Of a stretch of 64,000 bases of DNA, positions 8,998 through 20,285 are shown piece after piece. Numbering within the stretch: position 1 is the first letter of the stretch; each line of letters begins with the position of its first letter. The notes under the pieces are model-generated. The model was not told where the DNA came from. It was given only the letters and a program-made list of their open reading frames with translations, and searched no databases. Source of the DNA: Pseudogymnoascus destructans (lineage: Eukaryota > Ascomycota > Leotiomycetes > Thelebolales > Thelebolaceae); assembly GCF_001641265.1 (NCBI RefSeq), contig NW_020167528.1, positions 1,347,184 through 1,411,183 of the forward strand, read 5' to 3'. Position numbers and translations under genes: made by a program.

Positions 8998-10334
8998 GGT
9001 TGTTATCCCAATTGAATTGATGAGTATGTCAAAGATAGTTCGAATTTGAAGGGCAGAAGTGGCTTTAATATTTGAAAGTCGCGGAAGCCTATTTTGTCCT
9101 AGTCTACCTGCCATGTGTGCATATCCTTTCCCAATCACCGGCGACTATATTCCCACTTCCCATATCACTGAGACTCCGGGGTGCCCAATGAGCAGTCTCC
9201 ACATTTGGTGTGATTGACGTAGTTGTCCTCAGTTTTGTCCGGACAATTGTCGCCTAGATTGCTGGGGCTACATACAGTAGACCCAACCACCTGGTAAAAT
9301 GCAGCCGCAAACGGTATAAGCAGTATACGAATGTGTGCACATCTTTGCTAATCCTGTTAGTTAAAGCAATATTATTTCGATTTAAACACTTGCCGTTGCA
9401 GAGTTCCGATGACTTATACAGAAAGCAGATGAGGTGCGTAAAAGTAAGTTATTGAGTAAGCTGTCGAGACTGATGTATCACTAGCTCCGCTGTTGCGCCT
9501 TGACTGTATGCTTGCTTTTGATCGAGAACCAAGGGAGAGGAATGCAGTTTCGATTGTTGACAGAGGAGAACCGATACTTTCATGGGGAACCGCCTTATAT
9601 ATACTCTAGTGGGGATTTACCACCAACTCTCCGAAAATGGGATGGACAGGCAGCATTAGCATTGTTGGATGGTTCAGTCATTGCGCGAGGCACCGCCATT
9701 TTTGATTTGGCGGTCGGGGAGCCAGCCGTCCGTGTTTTTTGTCCTCCACCCAAAACTTGATAATAATTGAGAGGTGACTGAATAAATGCCTTAGGCACGA
9801 TAATAGTTAAGTATCGGGCAAGCAACGTTCTTCAATACGTATATGTTTCGACCTTCGATGCGGCTAAATAATGCCTACGGCATCAAGTCATAAAGTAATT
9901 CCCATGGCGTTTGCACGCTTCGTTCCGTCGCCTGACGCAACCCCACCGCGGTAACCAGCTTTACCCGAAAATATGGGTACTAGGTACTGGAACCTTGGTG
10001 GTTAATATCGGCGTGGGAAAAGACACACGAACAATATTTGCACCTAAGGCCACAACGTAGGAACGGGGCCATATCAGGCAACAAGCGTTTTCTGCCCAAG
10101 CGCTTCGGCTAGCTTACGAAACCGCCGACTCCATCAGAACATCACGACTGATGGATACGACCATAGCTTGCAAGATACTGTAGATATCACGGAAGCCTTT
10201 GCCAGCGAGTTCATATTGCGCAAAAGGAACGTCCACTCATGCCCATAAGTCGAGTTTTACAACTGCACTTGCGACCTTGGCTGGAAGCGTGAACCACCAT
10301 AACGGAAACCATTACTCGGTGGTTTGTCCACCTA
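8998..10334. other. Spacer at the boundary of the first transposon cluster
   Basis: No gene is supported. A plus-strand open frame at 9500-9760 (86 codons) has no recognised motif. From about 9.9 kb the sequence leads into LTR-derived DNA. Confidence 0.4.
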
Positions 10335-11209
10335 TGTAATGGTGGGTGCACCAGATGTGAGAATCTAGCCACCCAAGGAAGGGATGATTTTACTAAGACA
10401 ACACACTGTCTTAGGAAACAGAGCCAAAGGGTCGTAGCTTAGACTATTCCACAACGCAGCAATCAGGTGTATGATGTAGTGGAGTGGTTTAGACAAGTTG
10501 TAACAAATGTTGAGTCTGAGAACTCAGGGATAAGTCAGAGGTTAGCACCTCTTTGACTTTTCAGAAACAAGGAGTAACAAGATCAATGCTTGGAAGCTTG
10601 GAAAAGACGTGGAAGTATGTGATAGTCGATTTACTGTATTGTCTGCTTGCCCTTTCTTAAGGAAAGGGCAATCCTGTAGTTCTCTCATTTTCCAAGACTT
10701 TCCATGACTAACCAGGCTTGGTAACTGTAGTCGACGTAAGAGAACCCCATAGAACGATCTCCTAGGTTCCTAGCCTATAGGAAGTGAAAGGAGGTCCAAG
10801 GTCAGAGTACCCCTATAGACAAATTATGTCATAGACAAATTATGTCATAGACAAATTATGTCATAGACAAATTATGTCATAGACAAATTATGTCATAGAC
10901 AAATTATGTCATAGACAAATTATGTCATAACTTAACCAATCTTGTGGGTAACTAAAGAGCGATGACATGTAATGAATCATAGAGGTTCGTAGGAGCTTTT
11001 AGAGCTATCGTTCATGCTCCTAGGCCTCTAGTTGGTAGAGATATGTCATGTGGTAGTATGAGTGATGTCATGTAATGAATCATAGAGGGTTGTAGAGATA
11101 TGCTATGTGGTAATATCGGCCCAGTAACTAAGGAGCGATGACGTGTAATGAATCATAGATGGTTGTAGCAATCGTTGAGTAGTATTGCTCTTGTTGTTGG
11201 TGTGATAAG
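10335..11209 (-). mobile_element. LTR-X fragment, reverse orientation (left arm of palindrome)
   Basis: Starts with TGTAATGGTGGGTGCACC, the inverted 3' terminus of the 936-bp LTR family defined by the solo copy at 49935-50870 (TGTCATACTG...CCATTACA). It lacks the last (outer 5') part of the LTR and ends at GGTGTGATAAG, where a second copy starts in the opposite orientation. It carries about seven tandem copies of a 16-bp unit where other copies have one. Confidence 0.85.
10815..10927 (+). repeat. 16-bp tandem repeat, about 7 copies
   Basis: The unit ATAGACAAATTATGTC is repeated about seven times in the left palindrome arm. The solo LTR at 49935 and the copy at 62581 have a single unit, so this is a local expansion. 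Confidence 0.95.
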
Positions 11210-11961
11210 TGTCATACTGACATTCGTTGCACTCAGTTTGCTATCAAACTCAAGAGCAAACTTGGAAATCTCCTCCTCAAACCTACAAGTCACTATACAT
11301 ATTTTGGCTTATCACACCAACAACAAGAGCAATACTACTCAACGATTGCTACAACCATCTATGATTCATTACACGTCATCGCTCCTTAGTTACTGGGCCG
11401 ATATTACCACATAGCATATCTCTACAACCCTCTATGATTCATTACATGACATCACTCATACTACCACATGACATATCTCTACCAACTAGAGGCCTAGGAG
11501 CATGAACGATAGCTCTAAAAGCTCCTACGAACCTCTATGATTCATTACATGTCATCGCTCTTTAGTTACCCACAAGATTGGTTAAGTTATGACATAATTT
11601 GTCTATGACATAATTTGTCTATGACATAATTTGTCTATGACATAATTTGTCTATGACATAATTTGTCTATAGGGGTACTCTGACCTTGGACCTCCTTTTA
11701 CTTCCTATAGGCTACGAACCTAAGAGATGGTTCTATGGGATTCTCTTACGTCGACTACAGTTACCAAGCCTGGTAAGTCATGGAAAGTCTTGGAAAATGA
11801 GAGAACTACACTCCTTTAGCATAAATAGGATTGCCCTTTCCTTAAGAAAGGGCAAGCAGACAATACAGTAAATCGACTATCACATACTTCCACGTCTTTT
11901 CCAAGCTTCCAAGCATTCATCTTGTTACTCCTTGTTTCTGAAAAGTCAGTGAGGTGTTAAC
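11210..11961 (+). mobile_element. LTR-X fragment, forward orientation (right arm of palindrome)
   Basis: Begins with the LTR terminus TGTCATACTGACATTCG and runs to GAGGTGTTAAC, where gypsy-1 starts. About 190 bp of the LTR 3' end are missing. It pairs with 10335-11209 as an inverted repeat around a 98-nt loop (11210-11307). Confidence 0.85.
11591..11670 (+). repeat. 16-bp tandem repeat, about 5 copies
   Basis: The inverted counterpart of the array at 10815-10927, GACATAATTTGTCTAT repeated about five times. The two palindrome arms thus differ in copy number. Confidence 0.93.
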
Positions 11962-12436
11962 TGTTACGACGGAACAAGAAGGCTGGCCAACTACAGGACA
12001 GGAAGGAGGGAGGTCGCATGAGACCGGCCCTGGTACCTGGAGGGGCAGCGGGGAATAGTAGTTCCGAAAGTATCACGTGACGGACTCGCAGGATGATGAG
12101 AAGAGTCCTAAGAGTCCAGGACTCCGAGGACTCGAGTGAGTTCCCAGGAGTCCACTAGGCACGTGATGGACTCGCAGGATGATGAGAAGAGTCCTAAGAG
12201 TCCAGGACTCCGAGGACTCGAGTGAGTTCCCAAGAGTCCACTAGGCACGACGCCACTATATAAGTAGATAGTATTTCCTTAGATAGGAGCTTCGTGCTCA
12301 ACTCAATACAGTATTTGTTATATACTAGTAACGTGTTACTTGAAGCCTTTGTGTCTGATCCCCTGCCTCCTCTGATAAGTAAACCTTTACGCAAGAGAAC
12401 CTCTGTGTCTTCTATCGTTTAGAAGTCAGCGTTACA
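11962..12436 (+). repeat. gypsy-1 5' LTR
   Basis: A 475-bp LTR. U3 contains a tandemly duplicated unit of roughly 90-100 bp (CACGTGA(C/T)GGACTCGCAGG...). A TATA-like CCACTATATAAGTAG lies near 12250, probably the promoter of the genomic transcript. Confidence 0.95.
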
Positions 12437-12482
12437 CTTTGAGCACCACTTCTACGAGGTACCGGCTTACACACAAAGCAAC

Positions 12483-14420
12483 ATGTCTGTCGTCAGTTCG
12501 AAGGGGAAAACCCCCACCACGCCAACTTCGTCTCAGAGGTCTAAGCCTGAGAATGAAGAGATGCCCGATGCACCCACCGTCAACGAACTCAAGGAAACTC
12601 TACGCGTCAAGTTGCCCGACACTTACTCCGGCAACCGAAAGGAACTTGAGGTGTTTTTGCTACAGGTCGAACTGTACCAGCACTTCAATGACGAGAAGTT
12701 TCCCACCCAGGAGAGCTATGCCCTGTGGACTGCGTCCTACCTTAGGGGGGAAGCCCTGCGATGGATCGAACCATTCCTCAAGGACTATTTCAAATATGAA
12801 AGTACCAATGGAAGCATGACAACTACGCAGACTATGTTTGGCAGCTGGAAAGGATTCTGTAAGGAAATCCGACGCATGTTCGGAGACATCGATGAGATTA
12901 AGACCGCGGAAGACCATCTGTTTGCACTTAAGCAGACTGGCAGCGCCCTCACGTACTCCACAGAATTCCAGAGATACGGCAATCAGACAGGATGGGATGC
13001 CAGCGCACTCATCAGCCACTACCGACGTGGGCTGAAGAGCCATATACGTATGGAACTTGCCCGTTTGGAACAACAACCAACGGACATGGTAGCGCTAATC
13101 GAACATACGGTCCGAATCGACAATCGACTATACGAATTCCAGAAGGAACGTCGGACCTATGACAAGCCCAAGAAAAGTTACCCCTACCGGGGAAACGAGG
13201 GCAGACGACGGGATCAACACCCGCGAGACAACCGTTGGTCGGACCCAATGGAACTCGATGCCACGTTCAAACCTGGACGACCCCGTGACCCTAAGAAAGA
13301 CAGACAATTCAAGGAACGACTCTGTTTTAACTGCGACAAGCCAGGCCACATGGCCCGAGACTGCAGACAACCAAAGAAAGGGAACGGCGGACGCAAAGTC
13401 GGCAAACAACTCAATGCCACCTGGACGGGACAGTTGAACGCAACATTTGTGAGCAAACAGGACTGGGGAATAAACGGCGAAAGCACCCCAGAAGACGAGA
13501 GCTCAGATGAAGGGTCGGAGGCGGAATCGTTCACCGTCTCGGAACAGGAGACCTTCGATGAACTCGCACCTACGGAACCAATGAATCCACGGTGCAAGAA
13601 CGTAGTAAGACGCATGGCAAAACACGCCCACGCGAAGATTAGGGCCGAACGAGACAAGCCCAATGGCCAGAGGAAAATCCCCATGCTTAAAGACCTCTAC
13701 GGGAACCTGTTACAGGAACTTCCGTTAAAGTGCAAGGTGGACGACTGCAAGGATGACCTCTGGAGATACTACGACCAACTAACGAATACCCGCAGGCTGC
13801 TTGGCACGTCCCAAGACGTAGCTAAGTTGGAAGCCCAAGAAGCGGAAGAACTGGAGAAGGATGTCGAGCATATGGCTAAACTGAAGTATATGAAAAGCGT
13901 CGAACTTTACTACCAGGACCGCAGGAGAGCCCTGAAGAAGTACGACGAGAAAGCCAGAGATATGCTCCGACGGGAAAATGCGAGACCCACTCCACGCATC
14001 GAAAGGAGAGCCATGGAGCAACTAGACACGTTCTCCACGCCTCCGAGGGAAGATAGTGCATGGGTGAGAGGACAGCGGGAACTATCAACGACAGACGCAA
14101 CAGAGACTGATCATCCCTGGCACGCGTATGTCTACTGGGAGTATTGCAGCGAAGATGATTGCAAGCTCCACTGGAAAAAGAAACACCAGAATCAGTTGTT
14201 TCCCCGATCCTCACCCAGGATACACTTCAGAGACGCAGAGCAAGTTCACGCCCTCAGGCGAAGCCAGTCTGAAGGGGACTTGCCTATCAAAAGCGAACAG
14301 GTATACGAGAAATACCCACATCTGCTAGATGAAGCAGAAGAGCGAGGGAAACGATCTCCCCAAGGACCACCATTGGAAGCGGATGAATACTATCCTTCCT
14401 CGGACGAGTCAAAAAACTAG
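12483..14420 (+). CDS. gypsy-1 Gag polyprotein (645 aa)
   Basis: An intact 645-residue frame starting [17 protein letters not shown]. Residues about 35-200 resemble the retrotransposon gag capsid domain ([31 protein letters not shown]). A single CCHC zinc knuckle, [14 protein letters not shown], lies near residues 281-294. The C-terminal half is long, charged and probably partly coiled-coil. Gag packages the element RNA into virus-like particles in the cytoplasm. The frame is unbroken, unlike pol. Pol lies in a different frame and its reading frame is open upstream of its first ATG, so expression by frameshifting or reinitiation is plausible. Confidence 0.92.
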   Translation: MSVVSSKGKTPTTPTSSQRSKPENEEMPDAPTVNELKETLRVKLPDTYSGNRKELEVFLLQVELYQHFNDEKFPTQESYALWTASYLRGEALRWIEPFLKDYFKYESTNGSMTTTQTMFGSWKGFCKEIRRMFGDIDEIKTAEDHLFALKQTGSALTYSTEFQRYGNQTGWDASALISHYRRGLKSHIRMELARLEQQPTDMVALIEHTVRIDNRLYEFQKERRTYDKPKKSYPYRGNEGRRRDQHPRDNRWSDPMELDATFKPGRPRDPKKDRQFKERLCFNCDKPGHMARDCRQPKKGNGGRKVGKQLNATWTGQLNATFVSKQDWGINGESTPEDESSDEGSEAESFTVSEQETFDELAPTEPMNPRCKNVVRRMAKHAHAKIRAERDKPNGQRKIPMLKDLYGNLLQELPLKCKVDDCKDDLWRYYDQLTNTRRLLGTSQDVAKLEAQEAEELEKDVEHMAKLKYMKSVELYYQDRRRALKKYDEKARDMLRRENARPTPRIERRAMEQLDTFSTPPREDSAWVRGQRELSTTDATETDHPWHAYVYWEYCSEDDCKLHWKKKHQNQLFPRSSPRIHFRDAEQVHALRRSQSEGDLPIKSEQVYEKYPHLLDEAEERGKRSPQGPPLEADEYYPSSDESKN

Positions 14421-14497
14421 GAGTCCTCGACGGTAGGCCACCGGCGAGCGACACGAAGAGGCCTAGTACAGACCAGCTATGCGCCACGACGGGCAGC

Positions 14498-17400
14498 ATG
14501 CAACTATATGTGGTCGCTAAGATACAACAGCGACACCTCCGAGCAATGATTGACTCAGGAGCAACGGGCAACTTTATGACAAAGAAAGTAGCAGACACGC
14601 AAGGTTTCAAGACGCAATTGAAAACCGAACCATACCCGTTAATGGTCGTAGATGGAGAGCCCATCTCGACTAATGAAGGAATGGTGACCCACGAAACGGT
14701 CCCATTGGAAATGGTCATGCTACACGGGCACAAGGAAACGATTCAGTTTGACATCGTGCACATGGACAACCATGCGTGCATCCTTGGTGTGCCATGGCTC
14801 AAGAAACACAACCCCCAGATTGACTGGTGGAACGAGAAAGTTGTGATGAGCCAGTGCGCGTGTGAACAACGGACGGACACGCGACAACGGGAGAAACCCT
14901 CCCAGGGCCGGAAGGAGTTATGTGCAACCTCCGAGCTCGATGACCTAGCCCAGGCATCCTCACCGACGAGTATACCGGTGGAGTACAAGGAATACGAGCG
15001 ATTATTCCAGGAAGGCCCTAAGAACGAGGCGCTTCCTAAGCACCAACCATGGGATCACGAGATACCTTTGGAGAAAGACAAGAGTCCACCGTTTGGACCA
15101 ATATATCAGCTATCGGAAAAGGAGCTGAAGGTACTTAAGGAGTACATTGATGATAACCTAGCAAAAGGATTCATCAAACCATCCACATCACCCGCAGGAA
15201 GTCCGGTGCTTTTCGTACCAAAGAAAGACGGCTCCCTACGGTTATGTGTGGACTATCGAGCGTTGAACAACATCACAATCAAGGACAGGTATGCCCTGCC
15301 GTTAATCAACGAACTACACGATAGATTTCAAGGAGCAAAGATCTTCAGTAAGCTAGATCTGCGAGGAGCATACAACCTGATCCGAATCAAGGCTGGGGAA
15401 GAGTGGAAAACAGCATTCCGCACCCGCTATGGCCTATTCGAGTATCAAGTCATGCCCTTTGGGCTAACAAACGCACCCGCATCTATGCAATGACTGATGA
15501 ATGATGCTTTGCATGAATACTTAGACATCTTTACCATTGTCTACCTAGACGATGTCCTGGTGTATTCAGCAACCAAGGAGGAGCATGTCAAGCATGTCAA
15601 ACTCGTCCTGAAGAAACTAAAGGAGTACAGCTTACTCCTCAAACCAGAGAAGTGCGAGTTCCATAAAAACCAAGTCGAATTCTTGGGTTACATTATTGGA
15701 ACGCACGGCATCAAGATGGACCAAGCAAAAGTAACGGCAGTGTTGGAATGGCCAACACCGACCACGGTCAAGGAAGTGCAAGCCTTCCTAGGCTTCGCCA
15801 ACTTCTACCGGAGATTCATCTCGGGATATTCCAAGGTAGCTCAACCACTCACGGAGCTTACCAGAAAGGATCTCGAATTCAAATGGACGGACAAGGCAGA
15901 GGCTGCTTTCCAGGAACTTAAGACGAAGTTCACGGAAGCACCTATCCTTGCTACATTTGACCCTGCAAAGAAGATCATCCTCGAAACGGACTCTTCTGAC
16001 TTCGCAATTGGAGCATGTCTGAATCAACCAGACGAGAACGGTAAGTTCAAACCAATCGCGTACTACTCTAGGAAACTGTCACCCGCGGAACTCAATTACG
16101 ACATCCACGACAAGGAGCTACTGGCTATTGTCGTTGCCTTTGAACAGTGGCGAGTATATCTTGAGGGGACCCACCGTACCCTGTGCAGGTATGGACGGAT
16201 CACAAGAACCTCATATACTTCACCACGACCAAGGTTTTAAACCGCAGACAAGTCCGCTGGGCAGAAACCCTCGCAGCCTACAACTTCACGATAACCTATC
16301 GCAAGGGCTCCGAGAATGCAAGAGCAGACGCTCTCAGCAGACGGACCGACTACGCCGGCCCAAAGGAAGAAAGACCTAGAGCAATTCTGAAGAAAACAGA
16401 TGCAGGAATACAGTACAACGAGTTACTAGCGACGATCTCAGTCATCGAAGATACAGAACTCGAGGAAAGACTCAAGAAAGCTTACGCAACAGACGAATGC
16501 GCCAAGCGAGTCTTGTCCAAAGTTGAAGGCGACTTCGCCATCGACGAACAAGGATTGATTCGATACAAAGGGTTAGTGTATGTCCCAAGTCAAATGAGAC
16601 GCCCGCTGGTGCAAGAACAACACTCGTTACCAGCACACGGTCATCAGGGAGTAACGCGAACCTTCGAACGAATCACTCGACACTACTACTTCCCAGGTAT
16701 GAGGAAGCAGGTAGAGACAGTGGTAAGAGAGTGCGACATTTGCAGCAAGTCAAAATCCAATAGGCACCTGCCATACGGACAACTCAAGTCGACACCAGTA
16801 CCAAAAGGAGCGTGGAAATCAATAGCTTTGGACTTCATCGTCAAGCTTCCACCCTCCAAGGACCCGTTAACAGGAATAGAATATGACTCTATCCTCGTCA
16901 TCACGGAAAGACTCACGAAATATGGGAAGTTTATACCATATCTAGAAGCTAGCGACGCTGAGGCGCTCGCATATACCTTCATTCGAGTCATATTAGCCGA
17001 TCATGGGATGCCAGAAGAAATCATCTCAGATAGAGACAAGCTCTTTACTTCGAAACTCTGGAAATCATTGATGGCGCTACTGGGAACAAATCATAAGCTA
17101 TCAACAGCTTTTCATCCCCAGACAGATGGCCAAACAGAAAGATTAAATCAGACCCTTGAACAGTACCTGCGAAGCTATGTCAATCATCAACAGGATAACT
17201 GGGTTCAGATCTTACCCATCGCACAGTTTGCATATAACAGCGCGATGACAGAAGCAACGAAAGTCTCACCGTTCTTTGCCAATTATGGCTACCAGCCAGA
17301 AGCATATAGGCAACCAAGACCGGATGAATCACGAGCTGAACAAGCCCTGATCGTGGTGGAACAACTGAAATCGTTCCACGAACAACTTGCGACGGACATC

Positions 17401-17952
17401 CAATTCTTAAATGAACGATCCGCCGCATACGCAAACAAGAAGCGCAGTATGGAACCTGCCTTCAAGGAGGGGGATAAAGTATACCTACTCCGGAAACATA
17501 TCAAAACGAAACGACCAAGCACAAAGTTGGACTTCAAGAAATTGGGACCATTCAAAATATTGAACAAAGTCAGCTCAGTTAATTACAGACTGCAGCTACC
17601 CAGGAAGTCTAGACTACACGCGGTATTTCATGTCTCACTACTGGAACCAGCAAGAGGAAATACCCCAATTGCGACCGACACCGAACTCCAACCCGAGAAT
17701 GAGATAATCGAATATGAGGTCGAAGCGATCCTAGACAGAAGGTTAGTAGGACGTCGAGAAGAGTTTTTGATAAAATGGGAAAATTACGAACCTACGGATA
17801 ATTCGTGGGAACCAACAAGGAACATCAGCAAAGAACTGCTGGAGGAATATCGACGCCGCCATCCGCCAGCCATTGATCCCAAGATGCAGGGGAGTAGGCC
17901 AGTGGATCGGAGGAAGCGGGGGTCCCGGTCACAGACGAGGAGGCAGCGCTAA
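14498..17952 (+). pseudogene. gypsy-1 Pol polyprotein, one stop and one frameshift
   Basis: Domains in order: aspartic protease (IDSGATGNF, about 14550), reverse transcriptase ([20 protein letters not shown] near 15200; YLDDVLVYS near 15545), RNase H (LETDSSDFAIGACL near 15985; WTDHKNLIYF near 16190), integrase zinc finger (H..H..CDICSKSK, about 16622-16755), integrase catalytic core (LDFIVKLPP, SDRDKLFTSKLW, HPQTDGQTERLN) and a C-terminal chromodomain (YEVEAILDRRLVGRREEF...WEN). Two lesions are visible. A TGA at 15491-15493 stands where the related reading expects Arg, consistent with CGA to TGA. A one-base gain near 16168-16185, relative to gypsy-3, shifts the RNase H frame. The rest is open. 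The reading frame is already open for some 60 nt before the first ATG. So few lesions fit a recently active element. Confidence 0.93.
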
Positions 17953-18391
17953 CTGCCTGTTCCTCGGCCTCAACAGCGTCACGCTTCTCAGCAGCCACAC
18001 GTTCGGCCTCCTCTGCCGCATCAAGCTCGTCGAGGGTTTTCAAACCTCGCCGGAGCATATCTTTACCACGGGTTCGGATGAGGCGTTTCTGCTTCCGCAG
18101 ACGAAGTAACTTCGAAAGGGTTTCTTCCTCTTCGCGATCCAGGCGATCCTCCTCCCGTTCGAGCTTCACCCAGTCGGGATGCTCAGGACCCATACAGTCA
18201 CACTTTTCTTTCAAGTTGCGACGAACGCACTCGGCGCACCGCCGTGAATCATTTGGAGACGACACGCAAGTAATGTTTCGCCTCACGCAGTTCGAGCAAG
18301 AATCCATTTCGGGTAGTTCGTATCCGTGGTTCTTTATTCGACGGACAAGATCGTTGCGTTCCTGGAGTTTGCGGGCAGTGTCAGTAGGCAT
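17825..18391 (-). CDS. Antisense accessory gene of gypsy-1, Zn2Cys6-like Cys cluster (188 aa)
   Basis: A minus-strand frame starting MPTDTARKLQERNDLVRR, lying between the end of pol and the 3' LTR and overlapping the last 128 bp of pol antisense. The frame stays open upstream to 18439. Near residues 31-66 the cysteines are spaced CX2CX6CX9CX2CX8CXC, within the range of fungal Zn2Cys6 clusters. A long charged, probably coiled-coil segment follows (LEREEDRLDREEEE, LRKQKRLIRTRGKDMLRRG), then a Ser/Thr/Ala-rich region and a tail around DGGVDIPPAVL. The diverged gypsy-3 has the same ORF at the same place (46082-46615). The start is about 97 bp inside the 3' LTR, so an antisense LTR promoter could drive it. 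DNA binding is inferred only from cysteine spacing. I recall reports of an extra gene of unknown function on some Botrytis gypsy elements but cannot check identity. Confidence 0.72.
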   Translation of the reverse strand: MPTDTARKLQERNDLVRRIKNHGYELPEMDSCSNCVRRNITCVSSPNDSRRCAECVRRNLKEKCDCMGPEHPDWVKLEREEDRLDREEEETLSKLLRLRKQKRLIRTRGKDMLRRGLKTLDELDAAEEAERVAAEKRDAVEAEEQAVSAASSSVTGTPASSDPLAYSPASWDQWLADGGVDIPPAVLC

Positions 18392-18487
18392 GTTGCATGT
18401 TGAAGGACTCGCTGAGGAGCAGCAGAGTCCCGGGGACATGGACGTACTTATAGGATTCGAGACGAATGCCCAGGGGAAGGGAGCGAG

Positions 18488-18962
18488 TGTTACGACGGAA
18501 CAAGAAGGCTGGCCAACTACAGGACAGGAAGGAGGGAGGTCGCATGAGACCGGCCCTGGTACCTGGAGGGGCAGCGGGGAATAGTAGTTCCGAAAGTATC
18601 ACGTGACGGACTCGCAGGATGATGAGAAGAGTCCTAAGAGTCCAGGACTCCGAGGACTCGAGTGAGTTCCCAGGAGTCCACTAGGCACGTGATGGACTCG
18701 CAGGATGATGAGAAGAGTCCTAAGAGTCCAGGACTCCGAGGACTTAAGTGAGTTCCCAAGAGTCCACTAGGCACGACGCCACTATATAAGTAGATAGTAT
18801 TTCCTTAGATAGGAGCTTCGTGCTCAACTCAATACAGTATTTGTTATATACTAGTAACGTGTTACTTGAAGCCTTTGTGTCTGATCCCCTGCCTCCTCTG
18901 ATAAGTAAACCTTTATGCAAGAGAACCTCTGTGTCTTCTATCGTTTAGAAGTCAGCGTTACA
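18488..18962 (+). repeat. gypsy-1 3' LTR
   Basis: 475 bp, nearly identical to the 5' LTR, with changes I can see at CTTAAG (5' copy CTCGAG) and TTTATGC (5' copy TTTACGC). It keeps the duplicated U3 unit and the TATA-like site. Confidence 0.95.
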
Positions 18963-19250
18963 AAGAGCTACAGGATGAGAGGGATGTTGTGCAGCAGGTA
19001 GAGCAGGAAATAAGGGCAAGCCGTGGTCGGAAGCCAAGGGAAGAAACCCGTGCCCGTCGCTGTGGCAAGTGTGGTGAGACTGGGCACAATGCGCGCACGT
19101 GTCAGATTGTAATAGACACCTCTGAGGAAGAGGACTCCGAGTAGTTTCAATTGATTTCTAATGTTGTGGTAGATTTATCGCAATGTTTGTCGTGAGGGTA
19201 GATAATTTTGGCGCTTTCGCTTGTTTGGCGCTTTCGCTATACATGTACGT
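18963..19250 (+). mobile_element. 3' end of a pogo-C-type element (transposase tail plus TIR)
   Basis: In frame with the copy at 40834-42683, the tail reads ELQDERDVVQQVEQEIRAS and then a CCHC knuckle CGKCGETGHNARTC, ending EEEDSE and TAG at 19144. The 3' terminal inverted repeat follows (CGCTTGTTTGGCGC...ATACATGTACGT), ending at 19250 with TA after it. Everything 5' of this tail is missing, cut exactly at the gypsy-1 LTR. Confidence 0.85.
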
Positions 19251-19275
19251 TATACTCTTATTATTATTTTATGTT

Positions 19276-20262
19276 TAAAATGTTGTGATCTTTGCAATAT
19301 AGCTCAAAATCGGTCGAATAATGACTCTCGTGTCCGTCGAGAATCAAAAGTCGATATACACCTTTCGTACGAGGTTTTGTATGTCGATCAAAGTGCTGAA
19401 TCCAATCTAACCCTCGCTCATTTGTAGTCCAGCCATTTGCAGTTACTGCAATAACCCAATTGTGCGGCAATTGACTGTTTTCATACCAGGATGACAAGTG
19501 AGGTTTGCCTGCAACAATAATATATGGCGGTACCGCAAACCCATCAGCACTAATTCCTTGAATAACTGTAGACCATTCTCGATTGCCTTGCTGCTTAGTA
19601 CGAGCCTTTTCTTTGCGTTTAGCGTTTGTCACAACCATTTCAGACGATATTTGGCCCATTAGAAACCCTGTCTCGTCAAAGTTATATGTATCCGTCTCAA
19701 GGATTCCGTACTTGTCAATTGTGTTTTGTACAAGGCGAAACCACATGTTATATGCGTTTGGATCTTCGCATTTAGCTCTTTGATAATCAATTTGTCTGCT
19801 AAAACGCGTCCGTAATTGTGATTGTCGTCGTACGAAGTTCATAGTCCAGTTCTTTCCGATGCGTTGCACGTTTCAGTCTGCAAGCAGTCGATTTGCCATA
19901 TCTTCAACACAACTAACTCGAGGAGGGAATGATCGCGAATCCAAGTCAAGAATATGTCGTACGATTGTTTCCTCTTCTAACAAAGTTAGTTTTCGATTCT
20001 GAGGGATAATATCGCGTCGTGCAGATGTCCCGTGTAATCTATTAGACAGTGTCGTACGAGGCACATTATATATCCGCGCAATAATTGTAATTTTTAACTG
20101 TGGGTTATCTCGAAGAGCTTTTACAGCTAATACAAGATCAGACTCTTTCCATGTACGACCCATTTTTGTAAAAAAAGTTATTATAGTTTAAAGTCAAAAG
20201 CGCGTACGCCAAGAAAAATCTGCCAACTCGCTTGTGCAGCCAACTCGCTTGTGAACTACATT
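19276..20262 (-). pseudogene. pogo-D transposase fragment with its 5' TIR
   Basis: Minus-strand Fot1/pogo transposase starting MGRTWKESDLVLAVKALRDN at 20163. The N-terminal helix-turn-helix part is open to an in-frame TGA at about 19870, then the frame continues with GKNWTMNFVRRQS, the first catalytic Asp in YNFDETGFLMGQ and the second in LLILDGHESHYS. It breaks off at YCKDHNIL, so the third catalytic Asp and the C-terminus are lost. The TGA stands where relatives have Arg, consistent with CGA to TGA. The 5' TIR (TTCACAAGCGAGTTGGC) lies at about 20220-20262. Confidence 0.85.
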
Positions 20263-20285
20263 ATTCATATTCATAAATACATAAC

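Larger units (their letters stand above)
11962..18962 (+). mobile_element. gypsy-1: near-complete Ty3/gypsy chromovirus (7.0 kb)
   Basis: Two 475-bp LTRs (11962-12436 and 18488-18962) start TGTTACGACGG and end GCGTTACA. I count about three differences between them, so insertion is recent. Inside are gag (12483-14420), pol (14498-17952) with one stop and one frameshift, a polypurine tract just before the 3' LTR (GGGGAAGGGAGCGAG), and an antisense accessory ORF. The pol order PR-RT-RNaseH-INT-chromodomain places it among chromoviruses. There is no TGG immediately after the 5' LTR, so priming by a usual tRNA site is not obvious; self-priming is possible. The 5-bp flanks (TTAAC and AAGAG) do not match, and the left flank is LTR-X while the right flank is a pogo element. 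Confidence 0.95.

Noticed and set aside
9500..9760. Plus-strand frame of 86 codons
   Set aside because: No recognised motif, no splice context, and an overlapping minus-strand frame of similar length.
13214..13684. Minus-strand frame of 156 codons inside gypsy-1 gag
   Set aside because: Shadow of gag. No motif, and not seen in related elements, unlike the antisense gene at the 3' end.
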